The position numbers were made by a program, and so were the translations under genes. This document shows, piece by piece, positions 1 through 10,900 of a stretch of DNA of 64,000 bases. This DNA comes from Anastrepha obliqua (lineage: Eukaryota > Arthropoda > Insecta > Diptera > Tephritidae). The notes beneath the pieces were generated by a model. It saw only the letters and a program-made list of their open reading frames with translations, had not been told where the DNA came from and did no database searches. Every line of letters starts with the position of its first letter. The stretch's first letter is position 1. The stretch lies in assembly GCF_027943255.1 (NCBI RefSeq), contig NC_072893.1, positions 87,923,784 to 87,987,783 of the forward strand, in the 5' to 3' direction.

Positions 1-165
1 ATGCGGTATTAGCTGGTGGTGGTAGAGGAAGTGCAAAGATCAGGTGGAGAACGACTTGGCTTCACTTAGTGTGTCCAACTGGCGCCGGTTAGCACGAGAA
101 AGACCGACTGGCGCGCTTTGTTAAACCCTGCCAAAATCGTTTAAGCGCTTAAGGCGCAAATCTAG
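1..165 (+). mobile_element. LINE reverse-transcriptase C-terminal relic
   Basis: One frame from about base 32 reads KDQVENDLASLSVSNWRRLA, followed by RERP. This matches the extreme C-terminal tail (W.DQVE.DL..L.V.NWR..A..R) found in many insect non-LTR retrotransposon polyproteins. The frame is broken soon after, so it is a dead fragment that begins outside the window. A second copy of the same tail lies near 8940-9065, and an upstream part of a similar polyprotein lies at 57880-58048. The family name is not certain. Confidence 0.6.
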
Positions 166-2585
166 AAAAAGAGAGGAAATGGTTTCAAACAGTTTTCTGA
201 CTAATCTTCAATTCCAGAGCAATAATATAAGTGTTCACACCCCGATCCGAATTGGCAGTTGCCCTGACTTTATCAGCATTTTTGACAATAGGCCTACCAG
301 AAAAGCGTTGAATTCACCACTTTGCTGTTGCACTAAATACCGTAATGGGCCCACAAACATCACAAATTATTTTGGCCATCTGCTCCAACTTTTTACATTG
401 GTTTAAAAAATATAGCGAATTTTCTCCTTTTTTCTTCAGCCTTTATTTCATTTATCAATCTGCTACAGCAGCTGGTTTTAGAGCTTGAAGAATCTTAATA
501 TTGTTAATTTCAAGTTTCGAATTTCGGTTTCGAGACTAACCATTCTTATAAATAGGAATACAGTCACCAAATATTCCATTTCGACATTAGAAAATTACTA
601 TTGTTTTTTTGGCAAGCATTACAATTTATAAAAATGATGATCTCTGAATGCAAACAAATTTACTTTTCTGTTTGTTTTTCACAAACAGTTGATAAGAAAT
701 CTTTGCTTTGAAGGAAGCTCATTGCAGTCAAACATTACCAAGCCAAGTAGCTGGCAACACCGTCAAATCACTTACGACCCCTAGCTCGAGAATAGGTAGT
801 CAAGTAGTGCAAAAAGCAGGAATAAGGCAGAAAGGCAGGCGGCAGTCAGTTAACATACGGCGAGAATAAACGAATACAGGAATAAATAAAAAGCAGAGCG
901 CTTGTGTATGCGAGTATACCCACGACGAATAGATACTTCGTTTAGCGATTTGTGAAGTTCGCTATACATAAAGTACATAATCGAAATTGGTGTTGCGCTG
1001 GTCACTGGTTTTGTCGCCTTCGTGCGTTCGCATTTGTGTTAATAAATTTAAATAAAAGTGAAAAGAAACTGAATAGTAGTAGAATTAATAGTTCGTATGT
1101 ATGTATGTGTGCAGTTAACGTGTAGATCAACGTAATAAGTAAAACCAGCTAAGCAAAAGAATAATACGTACAAAAAAAAAAACTTTCGTGTAAGCAGCGT
1201 AATCAATGGCTTTATTGGCCAAGCTAAAGGGCAAAATATGTAGTGGCAGCTATAGAAAAGTTAATTGTTAGCGATGACAGCAAATAACAAAAGGCAGTTA
1301 ATGTAGATTCTCTGACCGATAGGTACAATTATTGGTTAAGTGGTGGCCACAACTGTGGGCTATGGCTGACTGTCTCAACTCCGTTGCAGCTTTATTACAG
1401 TCAGTGCAAATAAGAGCCTATAAAGGCGATGGCGATGCCGACGTCGGCGACAACAGCAATTTGAAGTGATTGTTTTGATTCGCGTTTGGCATGAATGGAG
1501 TGCATATCAGATTTGCCAAGTCCGTGGGTCCTTTGTCGGCTCAGCTGGTGACTTTTATGTAGATATAATAAGTAGTATAGACTTAGCGCTGGCTGTTCAG
1601 CTTCACACAGCGGCGTTCCGTTGGTCCGAATATACGCACATCAAAGTTGAAATCGTGCCATTATATCCACTTGATAAAGTTCGTGTATGTGTATGTGTGT
1701 GTGCGTGTGTTTTTTTTAAATAATATTTGCCTGTGGGGACTAATTGAAAAAACTCCACTTGATGTGGTATACACACACATGAGAAATCGCTTTTCCCGGC
1801 AGCACACCTATACAACAATACTTGATTTTCTCTGCACTGTGGGTCGCGTAATAAGTGAATGTGTATAAATCAATATTTGGGCAGTGTATTGGAAGCAAAA
1901 AAAAAAACGTGATTTCAAATACAGCGTATATTTATGGAATGTTGTAGGAGAGTTGGAAAATTTATTGTATTTCAAAAAGTTAAAAATAAGTAAGAATATG
2001 CAACGCTTAGGTTTAGAAAAATGTATTCAGAATATAGCAAAAGTCAAATTTTAAAAATTTAAATTTTTATATGAAGAAAACACTCAACACCGTCAGCAAA
2101 AACAAAACACTTCAAAAGTCAACGCGATTTTTGAGCCACTTCAAACTTATGCTAAACTATACCAAAATTCAATGGGCTATAAGCCGCATACTCGACGTTT
2201 TTTTTTAATTCTCATTAAAACGTTTGAAATTTCTATGAAAATTTGTTGACTTCGTTTTTTAATTTGAAACTTGTATTTATGTGGTTTTTGTAGGGAAATA
2301 ACTATATTTTCAAATTAAATTATTATTAAAATTAAATAAGACACAAATACATTTTCAAAACTTCCCAATAACTCCCTGTGCTATAGAATTTTCTGATGTA
2401 TGTGAACTTTAGAGCTCCACTGTGTAAATTTTACGGCGTACGGCGAGAACAAATTCGCAGAAAAAAGTTCCGCTATTTTTGCTCTTCAGTAGACAATGCA
2501 TACGGCCTACTCATAAATTATACTCAGTTTTGTGGCGAATTTCGCTTATTATCAATGTATTGGGGAGCAGAGAAAATCGCATTGC
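166..2585. other. No recognisable coding region; partly gene-like, mostly AT-rich
   Basis: No ORF here looks like a known protein. The part from about 720 to 1280 is less AT-rich and non-repetitive and reads like fly 5' UTR or promoter DNA. It has a TCAGTT initiator-like word near 846 and a possible donor GTAAGC near 1189, followed by a 20-codon ORF at 1206. None of this is enough to call a gene. A short GT-rich tract lies near 1684-1711. The stretch 1870-2580 is AT-rich and I see nothing in it. Confidence 0.3.
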
Positions 2586-2589
2586 AGTG

Positions 2590-3481
2590 ATTGCATTACA
2601 AAAGTGCGGTAAAAGTGCAAGTGAGATTTACGAATGCCGGAAAATTTAACTCAATCGTCTCAAGTGACAGACAGAAAAAGAAGAGGTCGTCCTTGCGTAG
2701 TTCGAAGCAGTGCAGCCATAAAAGCCGTTAGAGAAAGAATTCGCAGAAATTCGCTTAGAAAATCATCAATTAAAAATGACTGTATCGACCAGATCCATGT
2801 CAGAACTAATTAGAGATATTCTCCACAAGCAAACCTTCAACTCCACCTTCACCTCCACAACTGGTCCTATTTTGACAACGCGCTTGAGAAAAATTAGAGT
2901 CGACAGATGCCAGCAGCTTCTTCGGTGGCATAAATGAGCAGATTTCCACTGTTAAAGAAGTTTTTAATAAGCAAAACTACAAAATCTATGCTAAAACTTC
3001 CAAAGACGCAAACAATTTTGTTCCAAGTGTTCAGCGTGGCCACCATCCAGCCTCCTTAATTGTTTGGTGGGGAGTGTCCTGTAAAGGCGTTACATATCTT
3101 CATTTCTGCGAAAAAGAGGTTAAGACCGAGGCAAAAGTGTGCCGGGGATGTCTTGGAAGGCGTGGTGAAGCAGTTGAGCAGTACTTTCTTCAATGGAGAG
3201 CGTTGGGTCTTCCAGCAAGATTCCGCTGCAGCACATTAAAGAAAAACCAACCAGCATTGGCTAAAAAACAATATTGGGTTCATAGCTGCAGAAGATTGGC
3301 GCCTGGAAGTCCAGATCTGATTCCATTGGATTACACTTTGTGGTCAGAATCGGAGAACATGGCCTGTCGAAGACTTCACAGAAATTTGGAGAGTCTCAAA
3401 GAATCTTTGGTTCGAGCAGTGACGTCAATATCCATGGAAACTGTCACATCTTTTATGAACTTGAAAGCTGCTTGCAAATGA
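2590..3481 (+). pseudogene. Degenerate maT/mariner-type transposase
   Basis: Disconnected frames match, in order, a Tc1/mariner-superfamily transposase of the maT type. They are an N-terminal piece with RKRRGRPCVV and IKAVRERIRRN near 2680-2750, then RLRKIRVDRCQQLLRWHK near 2890, then HHPASLIVWWGVSCKGVTYL near 3045-3105. The C-terminal part has CEKEVKTEAKV, SGSPDLIPLDYTLWS-like text near 3310-3350 (third catalytic Asp region) and NLESLKESLVRAVTSI near 3390. Several frameshifts and stops separate these blocks, and the second catalytic Asp region is damaged. No convincing inverted ends were found. Confidence 0.75.
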
Positions 3482-4094
3482 ATTTAACCCTCCGTTGGAC
3501 ACCTTTTTTAAAGCTTTCAGTTGGGTTCCCGGGCTTCGCATTTTTTCGTCCTGTCCGAGGATCCTTTATAAAGGGTTATATCCACAAATCTATAGAAATT
3601 TTAATTTTGGGAAGCTGAAATCGCTAACCATAACAGAATTATGTTAATTTCACGTCCAAAGTCGAAAAAGCTAGCTAGGCCAGACCCGGGTAAAAATTGG
3701 CGCTGCCGGACAGTAGGAAAATATTATTGTAGTAAACTAGAAAATACTGAATAAATGTTTAGTTAATATTATTATTGGAAAACTCCAAAAGACAATTAGA
3801 AAATCCATCTTATTTCTTCGTGGCTCAACTTCGACGGCGTCATTCTAAGTAGGTAATTTTCGCCCAGGCTTAAAAAAATAGTTTAAATCAGTTATGGCTT
3901 CTCTACCCACAGTAGATTTTGCGTGGAAATTTTCTCTGGTTCAAAAAAACTAATCTCAACTCGTCTAACTTCAACTACTTCAGTACTTCTACGTAGAATA
4001 TATTTGTTGTTGTCTCTTTTACTTATTCAATAATACTAATGTACTCAAATACTATATTTGAGATATTTGGCATGAAGGGTGTTCAATGAATGCG
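3482..4094. other. No feature seen
   Basis: AT-rich intergenic sequence. No coding similarity, inverted ends or tandem repeat was recognised. Confidence 0.3.
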
Positions 4095-4860
4095 TTACTC
4101 CTCATTACTTATCCCAAGTATTTCGCTTGCAGCTGTCGAAGACTGTTTTGAAAGGTTTTTCTTCATAAATAGAAATTGGTTTGGTGGAATATGGGCAATA
4201 TAGAGCTCTTTGTTTACCGTGGCATTCTTTTCGAGCATTTCCCAGTGCACCATGCCCTCCCAGTCCCACCAAACACATATTATGATCTTCTTTGGATGAA
4301 AATCGGGCTTGACTCTCGGCTTTAGCGTATCTTCTGAAGCCATCCACTCCTTTGCTTTGCTTTATATTGATGTATAGGCACCATTTCTCATCTTCCGTGA
4401 CGATTCGGTACAAAAATCGCAGTTTATGAACGCGTTTTGCTCGATGACGGGCGAGATGCTGAGAATCAATTAGAAGACGACTTTCTTTGTTTTTTTCATT
4501 GAGCTCTTGAGCCACCCACCCAGGCTCCCAATGTTCGGAATCCCATTGAATTAAGGTGATTAGAATCGTTTTATGATCGCAGTTCATTTTTTCCACCAGT
4601 TCACGACTGGTTTGGTGACCGTTCTCCTTCAAGAGGGATTTGAAAAATTCTTCGTCGAATGCAGGCCTTCCGCTGGGAGACGTGTCATCGACGTCAAAGT
4701 CGCCATTTTTGAACTTTGCAAACCATTTCCGTGCTGTAGACTCGCCTATGGCTCCTTCTCTATATACGTCGCAAATGTCCCAAATGACCTCGATGAAAAG
4801 CAAAGAAGAGCAGGTGTTGAAAATGTTGATTTTTGCCTTCTGGGTATTCCATTTCTAAGC
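4095..4860 (-). pseudogene. Degenerate mariner transposase, 3' part deleted
   Basis: Read on the minus strand, the first part gives ICDVYREGAIGESTARKWFA and FKNGDFDVDD, a mariner HTH region. It continues with GRPAFDEEFFKSLLKENGHQ, SRELVEKMNCDHKTIL, a damaged W.P.EL-type linker, then LARHRAKRVHKLRFLYRIVT followed by EDEKWCLY. The usual GDEKW has become EDEKW, but the first catalytic Asp survives. A frame change near 4340 leads to PRVKPDFHPKKIIICVWWDW and NATVNKELYIA. The block with the second and third catalytic Asp is missing, so the copy is internally deleted. The words agggtgt near 4076 and acaccct near 5062 may be remnants of the ends. Confidence 0.85.
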
Positions 4861-5371
4861 CTCAAAACTAATAAAAAATTAAATAACTCAAAAATACAAT
4901 TAACCTAGTTTTGTAGAGCAGAAAGAGTTCTATCGAATGAATACTTACCCTTTGCCAAACAACAAACAAACCGTTGTAAAATAAAAGAAAATATAAAAAC
5001 GCTATGGGCGTTTATCTACAACCTAATACAATAAGCAATAACAGGCCACAGCTTCTATGGACACACCCTATTTTCTGTAATATGAATGCGTAATTAATAA
5101 TATTTAACAAACATTTTATTAGAACTATATCTACAAACCTGTTTTCTTTTACCCGCGTCGATTTTATTTAGTCTTTACTTTGCGTTTCTCCTTTCATTCG
5201 TAATAATAATTGTCGATGGCACAGAGAAAAAGTATCTTTATAATCCAAGACTATTTTATTATCTCGGATTTCGGGAGAGAAGTTTGCATGGATAATCTCA
5301 CTTTTTGATTACGGGTTGAGAGTTAAGCTCGAAAAAGCAGATAATCTATTTATATGTGAACCTATTATAAC
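4861..5371. other. No feature seen
   Basis: AT-rich sequence, probably partly the flank of the mariner relic beside it. No gene or clear repeat recognised. Confidence 0.25.
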
Positions 5372-5460
5372 ATTTGTGGAACAACATCAAGACGCATACC
5401 ACAAATAGGAGGAGGAGCTCGGCCAAACACCTAACAGAAGTGTACGCGCCAATTATTTAT
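5372..5460 (+). repeat. 3' fragment of the tRNA-derived SINE
   Basis: The stretch runs from ATTTGTGGAACAACATCAAG through GGAGGAGCTCGGCCAAACAC to GTGTACGCGCCAATTA. This is the 3' third of the SINE family seen complete at 8161-8482. The tRNA-like head is missing. Confidence 0.85.
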
Positions 5461-6400
5461 TTTTATTATAACAAAATAAGTTAGCCACAGTCAAAGAAAG
5501 AAATAATTTGAGAAATACAAACTAAAAAGTAATGTAAAGACTGTGAAAACTTTTGTTATTTAGTTTTATATTTACAAATAAAAATGTACGTATGTGGTAA
5601 ATGCATTAGTGTACACTCGTGGTGTACCCTTTGAAAAGAAAGGGACCTGTTGTAGAAGTGAAAAGTGATTGGATTTTTTATGAGAAATGTGTAGTAAGCT
5701 ATTATAGATTTTTGAGTACACTTTTGTATATTTATCTAACAGAGATTGGCTTATTGTATGGGTTGCAAGCGCACACTAAGCCAGTCATTCATTCCATAAA
5801 CCTGATAAGAATTATAAAGATAAGAGCAGGCTAATAAAGCGAAAGTACGTGATGCGGCTCATATGCCTCTTATTAATTAGGGTGCACACTTTAGCTTCTC
5901 GGTTGAACAGTCGGCCCAGATGTTTTAAGCCCCCACATCACGTATTCATTACCCTAAATTTTCATTTATTGAATATTTTTAATTAATAATTTATGAGTTA
6001 GGATATCGAGCATATATAATACATATTATATAGAGTAAAGGATTAAAACACCCACAAAAATATCCTGATTGAGTTAATTTTTTTTTAAGCCAGCTGACTT
6101 TGAAATTCGAAATTTTATCTTATACTGTTTGTGGGAAATTTTCCAACTTCAAATGGATATAACTAAATCAGAGCTGGAAGGCTTTTCTTTCATAATAGAA
6201 ATTTACTCTATTGTTTGCAGTAAGAGCGTTAAAGGCCACTTGATGTCAAGTAAATAAAGGTCAGCATATTTAACGGCCATAATCTCTCGTACAGTGAAAA
6301 CGCAATATTAGCTGACAAAAAACGATTTGAGTTGTTTGTTGAGATCTGGTATCGATAATTTGCGATAAAAACACTTCTCAGCAAAACGGGAAACGCGTTA
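5461..6400. other. No feature seen
   Basis: AT-rich sequence without recognisable coding potential. A short TA-rich palindromic patch lies near 6010-6035. Confidence 0.25.
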
Positions 6401-6517
6401 GTACTTTGCGATTTCAATGCCAGGGTGGTCAAAGAGGATTTCTTTGGTCGATCTGTCGGAAAATTCAGGCTCTATAACAGAACATCCGGCAATACTGAGG
6501 CTAATCAACTTCTAGGG
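6401..6517 (+). mobile_element. LINE endonuclease-domain fragment
   Basis: The plus-strand frame from 6401 reads VLCDFNARV, then GKFRLYNRTSGNTEANQLL. The block (G)DFNAR.G...GK.G...N.NG..L is the conserved APE-type endonuclease signature of insect non-LTR retrotransposons. Only about 39 codons are recognisable. The flanks to 7124 may contain more of the same element but are too decayed to read. Confidence 0.65.
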
Positions 6518-7124
6518 CCCGCACATGCCTCTGTGTAGCATGAAGTGTTGGCTCATATATCCAAGAAAAGCTTGTCGCGAGAAAGCTGAAGTTACAATAG
6601 ACAGCCAACCTTTTCCCAACTCAGCTCACCTTCCTGTTCTCAGAGCACTGCACAACGAAACGATATCTGTGAGGTTACATAACACCGTTGAAGAAGTCAT
6701 GGGCTTTGAGTGACCTCGAAGGGGGTTGAGGAATAGTGAATCGCCACGAAAAAAAGATGCCACATAAAAGATCAGGCTTCGATCGAGCACAATACGACAT
6801 GTTCGGGAATAATATCAAAAGTTGAAGAGGAAAGCGAGACATATTTTCCGTGAGAAGAAGAGAGTGGTTAAAATATGTTCGTGCGAAAAACTAGTCATGT
6901 TAACGCTTAACAGAAAAAACGCTTGAAGGTGCGGAGCCTTACAGAAGGGTTTAAATCTGAGGCGATTTCTTTTAATAACAAAAACGGCGGCCTCCAAAAT
7001 ACACTTAGCATATAGAGGTTCCACATCTCCGCGTTATTGAATAGTAGTTGCGGATATGGTAAGGTGCATGCACCAGCTCATTTGCAGAATTTGGTCGGAT
7101 GAAGCCATGCCTTCCCGCTGGAAC
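6518..7124. other. Unclassified, possibly decayed LINE sequence
   Basis: Short open frames are present, but none matches a protein I can recognise. The position between a LINE endonuclease fragment and a TTAA element suggests old transposon DNA. Confidence 0.2.
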
Positions 7125-7854
7125 TTAAGGGGGGACCCTCATTTATCGGGTCAAAAAAATCGATTTTTTGGAAATAATTTTAATCTATTCTACAACTATT
7201 TAAGAATATACTTTCAAAATTTCAAGTCGATATCTGTATTTTTGAAGGAGTGACAAAATTTTTAACAGGACGCGACGGGTGGCCTGATCGCCTGTATCCA
7301 AAACTTTAAACGCGTTTTTCTCGAAACATCATTTTTCGATTTTGTGTACACAATTGAGAACGCTGTATTGAACCAATCAGGCTTTACAATAGCTCATTTC
7401 AAAGATAATTAAATTGTTTTCAATGTGACATTAAGTGTTTTTTTAAAAAAAAAGATTTTCATATTTTTTTGTAATTTTAAAGTCAATTTTTATGCATGAA
7501 AAATCACTTTTAACATAAAACTGGGTAAAAAATATCAATTTCGACATTTTTTTTTTTAAATCAAAATGTCACATCGAAGGTATTATCCTAAAGTTTTAAA
7601 AAAAATTTGGTTTTTTTATTTCAGAAAAAAATTCAGAGCGCTAGAATGTACACAGATAGAATGAGGTGCCATGGACGAGGTGTATATTTCCATACTTAAA
7701 ATGTTTTTTTTCTTCTCCGAAAATTTTTGTAGACAGTCAAGACATTTATTAAAGTACTTTATGAATTACAAAACGTTTGAAGTTATTTTACCTGAGAAAA
7801 AAATTCCCAAAAATGATGCATTTTTCGACCGTCTAAATGAGGGTCCCCCCTTAA
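7125..7854 (+). mobile_element. TTAA-flanked inverted-repeat element, copy 1 (730 bp)
   Basis: The element is bounded by TTAA at 7125-7128 and 7851-7854. Its ends are inverted: GGGGGGACCCTCATTTA on the left and its complement TAAATGAGGGTCCCCCC on the right. There is no transposase; the interior is AT-rich with a central patch AACGCGTTTTTCTCGAAAC. A copy of exactly the same length and almost the same sequence lies at 35955-36684. TTAA duplications are the hallmark of the piggyBac superfamily, so this is probably a non-autonomous piggyBac-type element. The terminal GGG differs from the usual CCC start, so the class is inference. Confidence 0.85.
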
Positions 7855-8160
7855 GTCTACTCTGCCCAGTCCACATAAATGCGCCAAATACCGAAGGAGC
7901 AGTCTTCTTAATATAGCATATAAAGTCCTATTGGGCGTTCTGTGTGAAATACTAGTCCTGGTAAATGAACATCGATTAAATATTCACTGAACGCCAAATT
8001 TTGGAAAATACCCGCAAGAAGAGGCCCAACAAATCACCTCGTTGCTATACAAAATCACGTCAGCTCCGTCAGAATTGGAAAGAACCTGTCCGAGCCGTTT
8101 CACACTAAACGAGGCTTCACATAAGGGACTCTCCATTGAGCGATTTTTTAAACTGGTAGT
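7855..8160. other. No feature seen
   Basis: Short non-coding spacer between the TTAA element and a SINE. Nothing recognised. Confidence 0.25.
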
Positions 8161-8482
8161 GGCGGCCGCAGTAGCCGAATGGTTTGGTGTGTGACTACCA
8201 TTCGGAATTCACGGGGAGAACGTAAGTTCGAATCTCGGTGAAACACCAGAATTAAGAAAAACATTTTTCTAATAGCAGTCGTGCCTCGGCAGGCAATTTC
8301 AAACCTCCGAGTGAATTTCTGCCATGAAAAAGCTCCTCCTAAAAAATATCTGCCGTTCGGAGTCGGCTTAAAACTGTAGTTCCCTCCATTTGTGGAACAA
8401 AATCAAGACGCACACCACAAATAGAAGGAGGAGCTCGGCCAAACACCCAAAAAGGGTGTACGCGCCAATTAAATGTATATAG
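8161..8482 (+). repeat. tRNA-derived SINE, near-complete copy
   Basis: The head GTAGCCGAATGGTTTGGTGT resembles a pol III A box, and AGTTCGAATCTC about 45 bases later is a B box, as in a tRNA. The body contains GCCTCGGCAGGCAATT, TTTCTGCCATGAAAAAGCTC and GGAGGAGCTCGGCCAAACAC. The copy ends in CGCGCCAATTAAATGTATAT. This is the reference copy for the other SINEs in the window. Confidence 0.9.
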
Positions 8483-8869
8483 TGGAGGAGATGCGGTGTG
8501 AATGCGGAACTAAACGTAGGTAGCACAATATTTTACAAAGGCGTGCAACATCAGAACTAAGATACTTGAGTTCTTATGCAAATTTATTCGTGTGTTTTTG
8601 TGTAATTTCTTCTTGTATCCTTGTTCGTATTTTCATATTTCTCTCACGCAACTGCACAAGTGTGACGTCACGCCTCCCTTATCGGTACAATATTATTTTC
8701 TATCATTCTTTTTGCTAACGAGTGCTACTTCGGATTAAGTAAGTAATTGAGTTGAAAAGCCCTCTCTCGACGAACAAAAATCAGATCAATCATCCAGCAG
8801 TATCTTGGATGATAACAACACCTGATGTGACGCCCCTTGGAATGTTCGAGGGAAAGATTCTGTAGAATA

Positions 8870-9065
8870 TTTATGGACATTTTTGCGTTAGGGACGGTGA
8901 ATATCGAAGGCGTTGGAAGGATGTGCTGTATGCAGATTAAGAAAAAGTGCAGCGGATTAAGAGAAGGACTTGGCTTCGCTTGGCATTTCTAACTGGTGTC
9001 GGTTAACATTTGAAAGAAACGACTAGGACGCTTGAACTACGCCAAAATCGCTTAGGTTGTTACTA
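8870..9065 (+). mobile_element. LINE C-terminal relic, second copy
   Basis: The sequence GAAGGACTTGGCTTCGCTTG, followed by TTTCTAACTGGTGTCGGTTA, parallels bases 45-100 of the window. It encodes a damaged DL.SL..SNWR tail of the same retrotransposon family. Upstream bases from 8870 look like the preceding residues in other frames. It is clearly dead. Confidence 0.6.
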
Positions 9066-9079
9066 CGGTAGTAAATCAT

Positions 9080-9155
9080 AACTTAATGTTGTTGTTTTTG
9101 CTGTTACATGTACAGGGAAAGCGGCTGGGTTGACAGTCCTTGGTAGTTTTAGTAA
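9080..9155 (+). repeat. Hairpin-rich interspersed repeat, partial copy
   Basis: GTTGTTGTTTTTGCTGTTAC, then ATGTACAGGGAAAGCGGCTG, then GTTGACAGTCCTTGG matches the 5' half of the repeat described best at 34440-34615. The 3' half is absent. Confidence 0.55.
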
Positions 9156-9632
9156 AAATAACTCTTCTCCAATATCCACTTTAATTAAATAAATTTAATT
9201 TAATTTTAAACTTTTTTTATGAACAATTATTTTTCTTATAGAGAGAGGTTTTTTAATTACCTCTATAATAGTTACACTTTTTTTCTTATCCTTGAGATAT
9301 GGAGATTTTTCACCCTCTTCAAAAATTGTACGACCTATAAAAGTTAAGCGATGCATATACCTTATGCTCCAAGTATTGAATTCAGGTGTATTCTGTATTT
9401 CAATTTGGTTTGGAAAAGCAAAGCGAAACAGATTCCCCATTGTTTTAAGGATTACATACATATACTTGATCCCCATTCCTCTCAAAATAGATTCCAGATC
9501 GTGGCGCAGAATATGTTTTCTTTTTATCGTTAATTAAAATGTTCCAATGCGCACACTCGGGTCCGGTATTGCATTCCATGTTGCAATCCCCTGACACCCA
9601 GCAATTTGTACAGTTTATTATATACATATCTA
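9156..9632. other. No feature seen
   Basis: AT-rich spacer. Two overlapping open frames on opposite strands occur, but neither resembles a protein I know. Confidence 0.25.
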
Positions 9633-10095
9633 TTAGGGCGGGTCGATTTTAAAATCGCTCATTGCTCTGTGAAAATCGTATTCTAGGGATCAAAATAAGA
9701 AACTTTGCCGAAGGAACCATACCTCTAAAAGGAATTCTGATGTCCCCCAATTTGGGTCGAACGAAAAATCCCACTTTGACCCATTTGGAGTGCTCCAATC
9801 GAGTCCAAATGTATGACCGACCCCCACTAACTTTGGACGGCCGATCCACCCATGCCAGTGGCACACCCTCTGGAACTCCCTTGGGGGGTTCCCCATACAA
9901 TCATTTCAAAATATCACCATTTTTGGCCTTTACATGAGAAAAGAAACTAAAAAGTTCGACCCAAATTGGGGGACATCAAAATTCCTTTTAGAGGTATGGT
10001 TCCTTCGGCAAAGTTTCTTATTTTGATCCCTAGAATATGATTTTCACAGAGCAATGGGCGATTTTTTTGCCTCCCCACAAATCGATCCGGCCTAA
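9633..10095. mobile_element. Fold-back element with arms of about 130-142 bp
   Basis: The left arm (9633-9762) and right arm (9954-10095) are inverted copies. Both contain TCTAGGGATCAAAATAAGAA, ACTTTGCCGAAGGAACCATA and ATGTCCCCCAATTTGGGTCG or their complements. The outermost bases are TTAGGGCGGGTCGATT and AATCGATCCGGCCTAA, flanked by TA on both sides. The 190-bp centre has no protein match. A shrunken relative lies at 23289-23401. The superfamily is not clear. Confidence 0.85.
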
Positions 10096-10097
10096 TA

Positions 10098-10900
10098 TCT
10101 ATCCAACTAAAAATGCCAAACGTGCAGGAAATAAAAATCTAAACAATAAAAAACATACTTATTCAAAAATTGAGATAGTTTCACGATTTTCGCTATGTCA
10201 GAAGTCTAAAATTTCCCACATTCTCTTGTCGTCCATAGCCAATTTTTGCAAAGAAGCTATAAAAACAAGATGGTGCATTTCCTGGTCCGTTACCCCACAC
10301 AAACTCACCTCGTTTATTTCAACACGCAACAAAAAAAACAAAAATAGTTCTGATTTGAAGCTCTTTTGAACTAATGTACGGTGTCTGAAGAATTCAATCA
10401 ACAGAAACAAAAATGCACGCCATTGTTGTTTCTGATCTACTGCTACTACCTTGAAGATGTGCCTCAGGATATACAGAATAAGAAGGTGGCACCCATCTTG
10501 TACTGCTATTATGTTTTCAGTGAATTTGACAGAATCAGGGGTGTGCCTGACGTCACACTGGTGCAGTTTGTTCGTGTGCTTTTTGTATAATTCCTACTTG
10601 CATTTTTCTAGTGGTTCCCAAGCTTTTGCAACAGTATAATGCCACATAAAAATTATTTCTCTCTCAGTGGCGCGATCTTGTATTCTATCACTCTTGGATG
10701 TGCCTTGTATTACATTTGACCATTTCGTGTACGTTTTGTTCCACTGTGCCACACACATACCCACGCACAATGACAAATTGTATTAGTGCGAATACTCACA
10801 AATATTTACATACATGCATACATACCTATAAATATAAACACATGCATGCGCGGTGTATATGCATTCATGTATGTATAGTAGATAAACATGAAGACAGACA
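10098..10900. other. No gene seen; TACA-rich microsatellite
   Basis: Several short frames are open but unrecognised. A degenerate TACA/CATA microsatellite lies at about 10800-10885. Sequence becomes more GC-balanced towards the ZNRF upstream region. Confidence 0.25.

Noticed and set aside
1206..1268. 20-codon frame MALLAKLKGKICSGSYRKVN as a small gene or leader peptide
   Set aside because: Too short to support, with no conserved family or ribosome context that can be judged; it lies in a region that is only gene-like by composition.
7671..7916. 81-codon frame repeated at 36501
   Set aside because: The same frame occurs in both TTAA elements only because the elements are near-identical. It spans the terminal repeat and has no protein-like composition.
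9662..9937. Overlapping open frames on both strands
   Set aside because: They fall within the long inverted arm of the fold-back element and mirror each other. No protein similarity.
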